Assembly (NCBI GenBank): GCA_947589345.1
Contig: CANQAC010000003.1
Location: 22,420 to 86,419 of the forward strand
Reading direction: 5' to 3'
Source: an uncultured Akkermansia sp.
GTDB taxonomy: Bacteria > Verrucomicrobiota > Verrucomicrobiia > Verrucomicrobiales > Akkermansiaceae
DNA length: 64,000 nt
Shown: one piece after another, positions 46,886 through 56,430 of the stretch
How the letters are laid out: every line of letters starts with the position of its first letter
Position numbering within the stretch: the stretch's first letter is position 1
Made by a program: the position numbers and the translations under genes
The notes under the pieces: generated by a model
What the model saw: the letters and a program-made list of their open reading frames with translations, nothing else
Database searches by the model: none
What the model was told of the DNA's origin: nothing

Positions 46886-49102
46886 ATGAACTGGATCACA
46901 CAGAAAACGACACGCGGACTAGGTTATATCGCCTTGGTGTTCATGGCGAGCAGTTGCGCCGCACCTGCTGCGCCCGATTACAACACGATAGGCAGACAGT
47001 TTTCGGAGGTGTTGCAAAACTCTCATTTTTCGCGGGAGCGTTTTTCAGCATCACTCTACGCTAAGTTTTTGGATTGCTACCTTCAATCCATTGACCCGCA
47101 GCACCTCTACTTTACGCAGGAGGATGTGAATGCTCTGCACAAAAAATACGGGGATTCCTTTGGAGATTATCTGTTGAATCGAGAAACGTCAAATCTGGCG
47201 CAGGAGTTGTATGGCATGTACGCAGAGCGAGCGTTGCGCCACATAGCGCAGGCAGAGGCTATCCTGCACGAGTATGAAAAGAATCCGCCGAAGTTCGATA
47301 GCGACCGCGTGGTGCCGCGCACACGACGCAAGCTTCCAAGAGCAAAAGATGACGCTGAGCTGGATCAGGTGTGGCGCTGCCAGGTGGAAGACATGCTGCT
47401 TTCCGAGGTGTGCCGACGCGAGAATGTAGCCCGTTTGGCGGCAGAGAAAGGGAAGCCGGATCCCAATGCAAAGGAACCCTCCCCGACCGCTAAGATATTG
47501 GCTCGACTGAAGCGGGTGCGCATGGAAGTGCAAGAGGCGGATGAGGAAGATATGGTGACCCACTTGCTCAACGCCGTGGCGCACGTGTATGATCCCCATA
47601 GCGATTACATGGGGGCGCGCGAAGAGAAACAATTTAAGGACATGATCAAGGCCTCTCTGGTGGGCATAGGAGCCCAGCTGCGAGAAGATGATGACGGCTC
47701 CACGAAAATAGAAGGCATTGTCAAAGGGGGACCGGCAGATAAAAACGGACAGCTTAAACTGGGGGATCACGTGGTGGCCGTTGATACAAACGGGGACGGA
47801 AACTGGACGGATATTCTTTTCATGAGCATCGATAAGGTGGTGAACCTCATTCGGGGCAAAAAGGATGTGCCGGTGAGGTTGCGTGTGCAGAGCGCGGAGA
47901 GCGGGGATGAACGCATCATTACCATCGTGCGTGATGAGGTGCCCATGTCAGAATCTCTGGCCGGAGCGCGTATCGTGGATTTACATGAACAGGGGCCGCA
48001 GGGGGAGGTGCGCACCTATCGTCTGGGCATTCTCACACTGCCTTCCTTCTATGTGGATATCGATGGAGGGAATGTACATTGCGCCACCGACGTGCGACGA
48101 ATTCTTGCTCGCATGGTGCGCGAGAAGGTGCAGGGGTTGGTACTCGATCTGCGTACCAATGGTGGCGGCTCACTGGAAGAGGTGCGCAAAATGGTCGGCT
48201 TCTTCACCGGCGCCGGCCCGGTGGTGCAAGTGAAGGATGCGCGGGGGCAGGTGGAACGTCTGACTGTGAGCGGCAAACCCATTTTCCACGGTGATTTGGT
48301 GGTACTCACCAGCAAGGCGAGCGCTTCCGCTTCCGAGATTTTTGCCGGGGCTATGAAAGACTACGGACGCGCCGTGATTGTGGGTGATGACACCACTTTC
48401 GGTAAAGGAACCGTGCAGGTTCCGCGAAGCCTGGCGGATTATATGCCTTTCTTTTCAGCGCGGGAGGGGTGCGGCCTGATCAAGGTGACCGTGCAGAAGT
48501 TTTATCGTATCAACGGGGCATCTACCCAACTGAAAGGAGTGAGCAGCGATATTGAATTGCCAACGGTGACCTCGGGCATGCAGATAGGTGAGGCGGAAAT
48601 GGACCATGCCATGCCGTACGACGCGATTGCAAAAGCGGGGGGCTACGTGTGCGGCACACACACAAGCGCTATCCTGCCAAGGTTGCGAGAATTGAGCGCG
48701 GCGCGTGTGGCAAAGGACGAAGATTTGCAGAACAACGTGTGGTACGCCAACTACCGCCGCCGCATCATTAAAGAGAATTCCTATTCGCTCAACAAAGAGA
48801 AGCGACAAGCTCAAATTGCCGAGTTGCGCGACTTCAAGAAGAAGAGCGATGCAACTCGTAAGCAGCGCTACGAAGCCATGAGCAAAGATGACGCCTCTAA
48901 ATTGACCATCTACCGCCTCAAGCTCACGGATCTGGACAAGGGAGAACTCCCCTTGGCAACAAAGGAAGATAAAGACAATTTCATGCGCGAAGCCAAGGAT
49001 CCGGAGGAAGAATTGGAGGATAACCTTGACTACCCCTCTGACTTGGATCCCGTGTTGCGCGAGGCGCTCTACATCACGCGGGATATGATAGATCTGCGCT
49101 GA
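46886..49102 (+). CDS. prc: Carboxy-terminal/tail-specific S41 protease, lipoprotein-like
   Basis: Lipobox-like MASSCAAP; PDZ GIGAQLREDDDGSTKIEGIVKGGPADKNGQLKLGDHVVAVD; LVLDLRTNGGGSLEEV; TSKASASASEIFAGAMKDYGRAVIVGDDTTFGKGTVQ. Confidence 0.95.
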   Translation: MNWITQKTTRGLGYIALVFMASSCAAPAAPDYNTIGRQFSEVLQNSHFSRERFSASLYAKFLDCYLQSIDPQHLYFTQEDVNALHKKYGDSFGDYLLNRETSNLAQELYGMYAERALRHIAQAEAILHEYEKNPPKFDSDRVVPRTRRKLPRAKDDAELDQVWRCQVEDMLLSEVCRRENVARLAAEKGKPDPNAKEPSPTAKILARLKRVRMEVQEADEEDMVTHLLNAVAHVYDPHSDYMGAREEKQFKDMIKASLVGIGAQLREDDDGSTKIEGIVKGGPADKNGQLKLGDHVVAVDTNGDGNWTDILFMSIDKVVNLIRGKKDVPVRLRVQSAESGDERIITIVRDEVPMSESLAGARIVDLHEQGPQGEVRTYRLGILTLPSFYVDIDGGNVHCATDVRRILARMVREKVQGLVLDLRTNGGGSLEEVRKMVGFFTGAGPVVQVKDARGQVERLTVSGKPIFHGDLVVLTSKASASASEIFAGAMKDYGRAVIVGDDTTFGKGTVQVPRSLADYMPFFSAREGCGLIKVTVQKFYRINGASTQLKGVSSDIELPTVTSGMQIGEAEMDHAMPYDAIAKAGGYVCGTHTSAILPRLRELSAARVAKDEDLQNNVWYANYRRRIIKENSYSLNKEKRQAQIAELRDFKKKSDATRKQRYEAMSKDDASKLTIYRLKLTDLDKGELPLATKEDKDNFMREAKDPEEELEDNLDYPSDLDPVLREALYITRDMIDLR

Positions 49103-49860
49103 TGTCCGAACGAAGAGCCACTCCTGATGCCTCTCCTGAAGATAACCGGAGCATGCCGCTGCACCGGGCTGTTACTGCGGATGAAATGCCGCGTGAAAAG
49201 CTCATGGGGCGTGGCCGCAAGGTCCTCACTGATGAGGAGCTGCTTGCGATATTTTTACGTACGGGAATTCACGGGTGCAATGTGCTGGAACTGGCGGAAA
49301 AGTTGAAACGCCGCGCCGGTTCGCTCACTGCGCTGGGCAAATTGGAGGCCTCGGAAATTATGGATCTGGTGAAGGGAATAGGCCCGGCAAAGGCAGCCAC
49401 CCTCGCAGCCGTGTTCGAATTGGGAAAACGCGCTGTGCAAGAGGCGCCGGAACTCAAACGCCTTGCCACGCCTGATGACGTATACAAGCTGATGGCTGAA
49501 GAATTGCGTTATGAAGCTCAGGAGCATTTTTGCGTGCTGTCACTCAATGTCCGTCATGAGGTAATCCACCGGGCGCACATAGCAATTGGTACCCTCTCGC
49601 GAGTCATCCTGCATCCGCGGGATGTGTTCCGTGATCCGATTCGCCACAGCGCTGTTTGCATCATTCTGGTGCATAATCACCCCAGCGGCAACCCTACGCC
49701 AAGCGCACAGGATATCGAACTTACACAAAGACTGGTGCAGGCGGGGCAAACATTGCTCATTCCGGTGGAAGATCACGTGATCATCGGGACAGAGAGCAGG
49801 AACGAGGAAAGGCTCCCCTACTACAGCTTCAGAAAGGAAGGACGGATTCCTGGATCATGA
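49102..49860 (+). CDS. radC: RadC-family JAB-domain protein
   Basis: MPREKLMGRGRKVLTDEELLAIFLRTG; HPRDVFRDPIRHSAVCIILVHNHPSGNPTPSAQDIELTQRL; DHVIIG. Confidence 0.95.
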   Translation: MSERRATPDASPEDNRSMPLHRAVTADEMPREKLMGRGRKVLTDEELLAIFLRTGIHGCNVLELAEKLKRRAGSLTALGKLEASEIMDLVKGIGPAKAATLAAVFELGKRAVQEAPELKRLATPDDVYKLMAEELRYEAQEHFCVLSLNVRHEVIHRAHIAIGTLSRVILHPRDVFRDPIRHSAVCIILVHNHPSGNPTPSAQDIELTQRLVQAGQTLLIPVEDHVIIGTESRNEERLPYYSFRKEGRIPGS

Positions 49861-50480
49861 TGGATTACCACACGCACCATGTCGGCTCACAAGGTGGTTA
49901 CTTGTGCGCGGTGTGCCGCGAAGATTGGGATCGTGTAGCAGCGGCTTGCCCGCCGATGATCCCTTGCTTCGGGGTGCATCCTTGGCACGCTAAGGATGCT
50001 CCCGTTGCACAGACCGCCTATGACCTAGATGAGTACCTGAGTCGCTACCCCAAGGCTCAGGTCGGTGAAAGCGGGCTGGATGCCACCGCGCGCTACCGCG
50101 AGTCGTTGGGTGCGCAGGAAGTCCTGCTGCAGGTGCATCTTGGGGCGGCATTCCGCCATGAGCGCATGGCGCACTTGCACGGCGCCGGAGCTTGGGGATT
50201 ACTGCTGGAACGGCTCAGAAACCGGGAGAAAAAGGGGACCCTGCCGCGTGTGCTGCTGCACGCATGGAATGGCGCGCACGAACTCGCTCGGGATTTCCTT
50301 GCGCTTGGTGCAATCTTTTCTGTCGGGGTACGAGAACTTTCCCATCCCAAAGCCTCGGAACGATATGCGCGCATCCCGGCGGACAGGTTGTACGCGGAGT
50401 CGGATGACCAGCCCGAGAATTTTCCCAAGGCAGTGGCACTACTCTGTTCGTTGCGCAGGGATATAGGAGCGGGCAAGTAG
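49860..50480 (+). CDS. TatD-family metal-dependent hydrolase-like
   Basis: MDYHTHH; PCFGVHPWHA; VGESGLDATARYRES; VLLHAWNG; ESDDQPENFPK. Confidence 0.75.
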   Translation: MDYHTHHVGSQGGYLCAVCREDWDRVAAACPPMIPCFGVHPWHAKDAPVAQTAYDLDEYLSRYPKAQVGESGLDATARYRESLGAQEVLLQVHLGAAFRHERMAHLHGAGAWGLLLERLRNREKKGTLPRVLLHAWNGAHELARDFLALGAIFSVGVRELSHPKASERYARIPADRLYAESDDQPENFPKAVALLCSLRRDIGAGK

Positions 50481-50496
50481 CAGCCGGTGATCTCGT

Positions 50497-50982
50497 TCAA
50501 CGCGGACGTGTGCGTTTGTAGGGGCCGTCCCCCACAGAAAGCACGTCTATGCGCACCCGAGCCAGTCCGTTGTGATGGAAGCGCAACTTATGCGCCACAG
50601 CCGTGCTGACATCAATGAGCCGACCTGCGATGTATGGGCCTCGATCCGCTACGCGCACCGTACAGCTCTGTCCATTTTCAAGGTTTGTGATGCGCGCTGT
50701 GCAAGGCAGAGGCAAAGTTCGGTGTGCGGCGTAGTACTGATTGCGGTACAAACGTTCCCCGATAGCGCCACACGCCCCATTAGCTTCGTAGTGGGAGGCG
50801 ATACCCACCGCACTGTAACGCAGGGCCTGATCCACATTCATGGGCACAAAGCGCATTCCCTTGAGTGTGTACGGAGCCATCTTATACCCGCGGTAGGGCG
50901 GTTGAGCAGCATAGTGCTGCTGGCAAGCCGTCACCGTCAGCGCCATCCAAGCCGCCAAAAGCCTCTGCGCTATCCTGCTCAT
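50497..50982 (-). CDS. rlpA: RlpA-like septal ring lipoprotein (double-psi beta barrel)
   Basis: Lipobox LTVTAC; GIASHYEANGACGAIGERLYRNQYYAAHRTLPLPCTARITNLENGQSCTVRVADRGPYIAGRLIDVS. Confidence 0.88.
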   Translation of the reverse strand: MSRIAQRLLAAWMALTVTACQQHYAAQPPYRGYKMAPYTLKGMRFVPMNVDQALRYSAVGIASHYEANGACGAIGERLYRNQYYAAHRTLPLPCTARITNLENGQSCTVRVADRGPYIAGRLIDVSTAVAHKLRFHHNGLARVRIDVLSVGDGPYKRTRPR

Positions 50983-51005
50983 CAGTTTTGCGGCTCTCAA
51001 GCGGG

Positions 51006-51752
51006 TCACATGCACATGCCACCATCGCAGACCAGCACCTGGCCGGTGACGTAGCGAGCTTCATCAGAAGCGAGGAAAAGTGCGCAGTTGGCGATGTCTT
51101 CCGGCTTACCCATATCACCCAGCGGAATGCGGGTCAGCAGAGCCTCGCGAGCTTTTTCAGGAATGGCATCCGTCATTTCAGTAGCGATAAAACCCGGAGC
51201 AATTGCATTGCAGGTCACCCTGCGGGATGCGAGTTCCTGCGCCACTGATTTGGTAAACCCGATGACACCGGCTTTGGAGGCAGCGTAATTCGCCTGACCG
51301 ACATTGCCGGATACACCAACAATAGAACTCATGTTAATGATGCGCCCGGCTGGGCTCTTCATGAGGACACGCTGCAGGGCCTTCACAAAAAGGAAAGCGC
51401 TCTTGAGGTTTGTGGCCATCACAGCATCCCAATCCTCTTCCTTCATGCGCATAAGCAGCCCATCCCTGGTAATGCCGGCATTGTTGACCAGAATATCGAT
51501 CACCGGGAACTGCGTCAAGATAGCTTTCACGCAGGAATCAACGGCTTGCGCATCTGCTACATCACAAGGAAAGGCCTGACAACTCCCGGGAATCTCCTCG
51601 TTGATTTTGGCCGCAGCTCCCTCGCATGAGGCGGGATTGCGCGAGATGAGGACGACTTTGGCTCCCTCCTGCGCAAAGCGGTGAGCAATAGCGTATCCAA
51701 TACCGCGACCGGCTCCGGTCACCACAGCAGTTTTTCCTGCAAGTCTGTTCAT
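51006..51752 (-). CDS. fabG: 3-oxoacyl-[ACP] reductase
   Basis: TAVVTGAGRGIGYAIAHRFAQEGA; DILVNNAGITRDGLLMRM; NMSSIVGVSGNVGQANYAASKAGVIGFTKS. Confidence 0.95.
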   Translation of the reverse strand: MNRLAGKTAVVTGAGRGIGYAIAHRFAQEGAKVVLISRNPASCEGAAAKINEEIPGSCQAFPCDVADAQAVDSCVKAILTQFPVIDILVNNAGITRDGLLMRMKEEDWDAVMATNLKSAFLFVKALQRVLMKSPAGRIINMSSIVGVSGNVGQANYAASKAGVIGFTKSVAQELASRRVTCNAIAPGFIATEMTDAIPEKAREALLTRIPLGDMGKPEDIANCALFLASDEARYVTGQVLVCDGGMCM

Positions 51753-51858
51753 ACGCACGTCATTCTAGCTGATTTTCGTCACCGTGTCAATGAAGCAGTC
51801 AACGAACGTCAGGCAATCGAATTGAAGTCAGCAAACGCCGAGGGATTCAAAATTGTGC

Positions 51859-51886
51859 TTGACAACACCAAAGGGTATGCTATACT
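51859..51886 (+). promoter_or_regulatory. Sigma70-like promoter for tRNA-Glu
   Basis: TTGACA (51859-51864), 16-nt spacer, TATACT (51881-51886), about 60 nt upstream of the tRNA. Confidence 0.6.
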
Positions 51887-51945
51887 GCGCCTGCTTTTGT
51901 GCAGACGCAGTTTGAAGTTGCGCTGACGGCGAGAGTGAAGCATTT

Positions 51946-52017
51946 GTCCCCATCGTCTAGGGGTTAGGACATATGATTCTCAGTCATAGAACCGCGGTTC
52001 GAATCCGCGTGGGGATG
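51946..52017 (+). tRNA. tRNA-Glu (anticodon CTC)
   Basis: GTCCCCATCGTCTAGGGGTTAGGACATATGATTCTCAGTCATAGAACCGCGGTTCGAATCCGCGTGGGGATG folds as a cloverleaf; anticodon loop TTCTCAG; GGTTCGAAT T-loop. Confidence 0.93.
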
Positions 52018-52020
52018 CTC

Positions 52021-52058
52021 AAAGAGGGGCGGCTCTGAACAGAGCCGCCCCTCTTTTT
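52021..52058 (+). terminator. Rho-independent terminator after tRNA-Glu
   Basis: AAAGAGGGGCGGCTCTG AA CAGAGCCGCCCCTCTTTTT: perfect long GC-rich stem plus T-run. Confidence 0.95.
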
Positions 52059-52230
52059 GACATCCGTCCACTGCCCCATCCAATACGGACTCTTCCCATC
52101 CCTACAAACAATCACATCGCTTACTAGACAGCTCGTGCCATTCTCGTGCGTCATGCGCCGTTTATTAAATACCCCCGCCCCAAATCAATAAAAAAGAGCT
52201 AGATACGTTTCCTAAACATACCTAGCTCAA

Positions 52231-52314
52231 TACCATCGACGGGACTCGAACCCGTACAGCCCGAAAGCCGGGAGATTTTAAGTCTCCTGCGTCTACCGAT
52301 TCCGCCACGATGGC
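52231..52314 (-). tRNA. tRNA-Leu (anticodon TAA)
   Basis: Minus strand GCCATCGTGGCGGAATCGGTAGACGCAGGAGACTTAAAATCTCCCGGCTTTCGGGCTGTACGGGTTCGAGTCCCGTCGATGGTA: class II tRNA with variable arm, loop CTTAAAA. Confidence 0.95.
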
Positions 52315-52361
52315 GCGTGGCGCATTGTACAATACAAGGGGACAAAAAGCAAGCCGCTAGA

Positions 52362-53693
52362 TTACTCGTTGTGGAGATGGACACTGTATATTTTTGAAAG
52401 AATGGGGTAAGAGTACTCCTTGCCGGCAGGGCGGAAATAGAGTTCAAACACGACCTCCCTCGCACGCTGATCGGAATCTTGGCGGATGATAAAAAGCGGG
52501 GCTTTCGGAGGGACAACGTCAAAGAGGACAGTATGGCGAAGGTGACTTGGGATATCGCCGGGTATGTTGTGGATGAACAATTCATCCGGATTGTGTGAAT
52601 GGTGAGCCGGGATTTCAAAGTTGAGCAGAGTTTCTCGCGAGTGATTGTCCACAAGACGAAGGATCAGATAGCCTTTCTCGCCGGGATTGGCAAGAATTTG
52701 GGCTTGATAACAGCCGCTTTGTGCGTACGGCTCAGAGAGAAGAATATCCGGCGCCGAAGGGGAGTCCGCGGTGAATTGAGCGTGAGTACTTCCGGAGATA
52801 AGGTGAGACAAAGTGGCCTGCGTTGGATTTTCTGCGAGAGGTCGCACCATCTCGTCCACCGCGCGTATTGCGGCGTTTATGGCTCCACGTGCATGGGGGG
52901 AATCATCGGGACCGCGCCAAGCTAGGAGAAGGTAGTGCGAACCATCCAGGTCCAGAGCCAAATCGGGAAACTGTTTACCGGATTCGGAGAGTTCAGGAAA
53001 AGGAGAGCCACCCTTCACCACGGCGTACCCGGCAGGCAGCTGCTCACCATCCACCAGATGCATGAAGGCGACATGAACAAAACCCGGGCCTGAATCCTGG
53101 TCCTGCAGTATCATGACGACATGCCAAGGTTTGGTATAAAAGTTCTGGTCAGAGAGCGAGGCAGCCCAGCGCGGGGACTGTGAAACATAGGCACGCAGGA
53201 GATCAGGGAGCCGAGCCTCCAGCTCGACAAGATGGGGAGCAGACTGGAGCGTCGCGGAGGCGGGAGAGTCCGGAACAATGGGGATGGCGAGAGCATGCGG
53301 ACCTTCGATTATATCCGAAGGAGGAAAGACTGGAGGCTTTGATTGCGGAGTAACATGAGGCTCCTGCATGGCGGGAGGCGGCGGCACATTGGCAAAGTAG
53401 GCCAGCACGGCAAAGATAGCGCCGGTAAGGAGCCATTCAAATGCCCAAATAGCGCATTGGAGCAGCGTGCGCAGGTTGCGCAGGCGCAGGAGCATAAAGA
53501 GAGAAGCAATGCCCAGAACTGTGAGCGATACCAGAATGGCTGCCATGATTGCATCACCGGCGTACTCCGGAGCTGAAGCGCGCCAGGCATGTGGGAGCAT
53601 GCGGGGCCAGAGCAGAGGCAAGCTGGCCAGCAAAGCCAGCAGACAGCATGTAATATGCCAGATATGCTGGCATGCAATGAGAGGGAGTTTCAT
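52362..53693 (-). CDS. Hypothetical membrane protein (N-terminal TMs plus large extracytoplasmic part)
   Basis: Several N-terminal hydrophobic segments; stop/start overlap with the downstream-transcribed neighbour at 53690. Confidence 0.55.
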   Translation of the reverse strand: MKLPLIACQHIWHITCCLLALLASLPLLWPRMLPHAWRASAPEYAGDAIMAAILVSLTVLGIASLFMLLRLRNLRTLLQCAIWAFEWLLTGAIFAVLAYFANVPPPPAMQEPHVTPQSKPPVFPPSDIIEGPHALAIPIVPDSPASATLQSAPHLVELEARLPDLLRAYVSQSPRWAASLSDQNFYTKPWHVVMILQDQDSGPGFVHVAFMHLVDGEQLPAGYAVVKGGSPFPELSESGKQFPDLALDLDGSHYLLLAWRGPDDSPHARGAINAAIRAVDEMVRPLAENPTQATLSHLISGSTHAQFTADSPSAPDILLSEPYAQSGCYQAQILANPGEKGYLILRLVDNHSRETLLNFEIPAHHSHNPDELFIHNIPGDIPSHLRHTVLFDVVPPKAPLFIIRQDSDQRAREVVFELYFRPAGKEYSYPILSKIYSVHLHNE

Positions 53694-55531
53694 GAGGACT
53701 TGGGAGCGAAATCAGCGCGGTGTTGCAAGAAATAGCGGGCAATAACAATGCGTAGTTCGTACATCCACCCGGATTTTTGCTCGCGCGACATGATGGAATC
53801 AAGAGAGGCGGCATCATCAAGATGGGCGGCGATTTCAGCGTACACGTCAGCTGCATGGGAAGCACCGAGGTGCCGCAAAGAGCTGATGAGACGGTTCTGC
53901 TCCTCTTCAGTCATGCTGCCAAACCAAAGTTTTTCCCATGAAGTGAGAAGAATCGCATGGCGCAGGAAGTCAGAATCCGGTTCACGACCTTGTTCCAGCA
54001 ACCATTCCACGACGCCATTATTACACACCGCCGGCAGATTGAGGACGGCGAGTTTGGCAGCATACCCACCGGCTCTCAAGGGCAAACGTTTATCATTCAT
54101 ATATCGCGAGATAAACTCCCGCGCATCCGGAGTGCGGCCGAGAAGTTCTACGAGGGAGGACGCCTCCTCCTCAAGCCCGGCTGAGAAAGCTTTTTCTGCC
54201 ACTCTGGATAAAAAGTCTGCCGGCAGTGCGATGTTTGATTGCGTAAGTGCGGAAAGAGTCGGGTGAAGCAGCGTATCCGCAAAGTCGATGGTGAACGGCT
54301 GTTGCCACGCAGGCATTGCCACGATAGTGTCAGCGGCTTTCAGAGCGTCAATACGCGCCAGCAACGAGACTGCTGCTTCGACGGCCTGCGGGAAAATATC
54401 CTGCTGTACCAGATCAGGCGAGGCGGAAAGGACGGAAGCAATCCGGTCGAAAAAGGGAGCGAGAGTTGCCGGGTCACGAGGAACCAGAGAAGCCCGGCAC
54501 ACATCCGCTAACAATGTAGAAGATTTTTCCCCGAAGGTGAGCGGTGGCGGAGTGATGTCGATACCGCGTTCATGGAGTAGCTTTTGCAGTTCGGGCTGCA
54601 GACACAGCAGGTCGAAAGGACAGAGACCTGGCATATTTTCACTCCCGGAAGTTGCGCACCGCAAGGATGGATTGGCGCCTTCCTGCAAGAGCCTTTCGAG
54701 CATGTCAAGCGCAGCAGGAACAACCGGCAGATCGACAGGAAGTTCAGACAGCTCCTCTGCCAAGCGAAAAAGTGGAGTGCAGCCGGGAATGCCGTTTTGC
54801 AGGTCATTCACGGTGGCGCCACGTTGCAAAAGTAGTTGAAGGCACTGCAGGTGCTGTCCGCTGAAGCGACAGCTACCCACGGCAACCGCATGAATCAAAT
54901 TGTCTTTCGGCACACCGCTATCCAAAAGAGCTTTAAGTAACCGCGGCCATCCATGAAGTGCTGCTGGCAGACCGCTTTCTTGATCCGGTTGAGCACCTTT
55001 CTCAAGCAGGTGCAGGATGACTTCTTCTCGACCGCAAACATAAGCGGCTTTCGTCAAAAAATCATTTTCCCGGACGCCCTGATTTTGGAACCGGGCTCCA
55101 TGTGCCAGCAAATCATCCACGATGGATATGATCACACCTGAATCAGTGTCGGGCAACAAAGTAGTATCCATGGCCAGCAAGAGGCTCTCCGGGCCGCGTC
55201 GGTTAGGATCGGCTTCCTTTTCAAGCAAGTAATGCACAAGGAGCGGTTTTTTGAAGAGACATGCCAAGAGAAGGATGTCCATCGACTCATCATGCACGAC
55301 GGATTGTGCGTTGCCTGTTTTCAGAAAATCGCTGATGGTTTTCTGGAAGAGTTGAGCGTATTCGGGTTCCAGCTGCTCCCCTTGCAAAAGAGCGGGAATC
55401 TCCCGGGAGCTGATTTCGCGTAGGATACGGGCAGCTTCATCAGCTTGCAGCTCACGAGAGCGATCGTGGCACGAACAGAGAAACACCAGGCCGACTGCCG
55501 CAGCCAGAGTCTGAGTCACATACCCGTTCAT
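53690..55531 (-). CDS. Ankyrin-repeat lipoprotein-like protein
   Basis: MNGYVTQTLAAAVGLVFLCSCHD lipobox-like N-terminus; ANK units MDILLLACLFKKPLLVHYLLEKEADPNRRG, NDFLTKAAYVCGREEVILHLLEKGAQPD. Confidence 0.75.
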   Translation of the reverse strand: MNGYVTQTLAAAVGLVFLCSCHDRSRELQADEAARILREISSREIPALLQGEQLEPEYAQLFQKTISDFLKTGNAQSVVHDESMDILLLACLFKKPLLVHYLLEKEADPNRRGPESLLLAMDTTLLPDTDSGVIISIVDDLLAHGARFQNQGVRENDFLTKAAYVCGREEVILHLLEKGAQPDQESGLPAALHGWPRLLKALLDSGVPKDNLIHAVAVGSCRFSGQHLQCLQLLLQRGATVNDLQNGIPGCTPLFRLAEELSELPVDLPVVPAALDMLERLLQEGANPSLRCATSGSENMPGLCPFDLLCLQPELQKLLHERGIDITPPPLTFGEKSSTLLADVCRASLVPRDPATLAPFFDRIASVLSASPDLVQQDIFPQAVEAAVSLLARIDALKAADTIVAMPAWQQPFTIDFADTLLHPTLSALTQSNIALPADFLSRVAEKAFSAGLEEEASSLVELLGRTPDAREFISRYMNDKRLPLRAGGYAAKLAVLNLPAVCNNGVVEWLLEQGREPDSDFLRHAILLTSWEKLWFGSMTEEEQNRLISSLRHLGASHAADVYAEIAAHLDDAASLDSIMSREQKSGWMYELRIVIARYFLQHRADFAPKSS

Positions 55532-55772
55532 CGCGCATGAGGATACCAAAATTACGCACCCTTGGCAAGCAGCATTTGCCTGACATCTCAGCGGCGCTCG
55601 GTGAACCGTCGAAGGGTGTGTGAACTGCCAGAAGCTCGGGGGAGAAACCGTCGAAACTGAGGGTGCGGACTCTGACAAGGGAATTAATCAGCGAACAGAC
55701 AAGATTTTTGAGATTGCTATGCGTGATGTGATATGGTAGAATGAGTCAAGCTCTTGATGAGGTGGACAAGCT

Positions 55773-56426
55773 ATGCTCAAGGCGGTGATATTCGATATGG
55801 ATGGGACGCTCGGTGATACGCTCACCCTGTGTGTGGAGAGCTACAGACGTTGTGTTCGAGAAGTGACAGGTAAGGAACCGGAGGCAGAGGAGGTAGAACG
55901 TTTTTTTGGAGTGAGTGATCGCGGAGTTTTGGGACAACTGTTGGGAATGTCACCGGAGGATCCAAAATTGCCGATAGAGGAATTTGCGAAAATCTATGAC
56001 GAAATGCACGAACAGTACGCCCCGGAACCATTCCCCGGTGTACGCGAGCTATTAAGACGTCTGGCAGCGCGTGGGCTGAGGCTTGCTGTAATCACCGGGA
56101 AAGAACCGTACACGGCGTTACCTACACTGCGCCGCTACGCGTTGACCCCGATGTTTGAGATATGCCTGTATGGCGACCCCTACTGCAACGTCAAAGCACG
56201 ACGAATGCTGGAGTATACTCAGCAGACGGGACTGAAAGCAGATGAAATGATTTACGTTGGGGACATGCCGAGTGACGTGGAACAGGGGCGACTGGCAGGA
56301 GTGCGTGTTGCCCATGCTGCATGGGCACCCGGGTCACAAAAATACGTAGCGGATTGCCGAGCCATGGCTCCGGATATTTCAGCAAACAGCCCGAAGGAAC
56401 TCTATACTGCCCTTATGGCGTGTTGA
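55773..56426 (+). CDS. HAD hydrolase, phosphoglycolate phosphatase-like
   Basis: AVIFDMDGTLGDTLTL; AVITGKEPY; MIYVGDMPSDVEQGRLAGVRVAHAAWA. Confidence 0.88.
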   Translation: MLKAVIFDMDGTLGDTLTLCVESYRRCVREVTGKEPEAEEVERFFGVSDRGVLGQLLGMSPEDPKLPIEEFAKIYDEMHEQYAPEPFPGVRELLRRLAARGLRLAVITGKEPYTALPTLRRYALTPMFEICLYGDPYCNVKARRMLEYTQQTGLKADEMIYVGDMPSDVEQGRLAGVRVAHAAWAPGSQKYVADCRAMAPDISANSPKELYTALMAC

Positions 56427-56430
56427 AACG

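Noticed and set aside
51946-52314. tRNA pair as an integration site
   Set aside because: Neither tRNA shows a nearby duplicated 3' end or an integrase; the long hairpin at 52021-52058 is a standard terminator.
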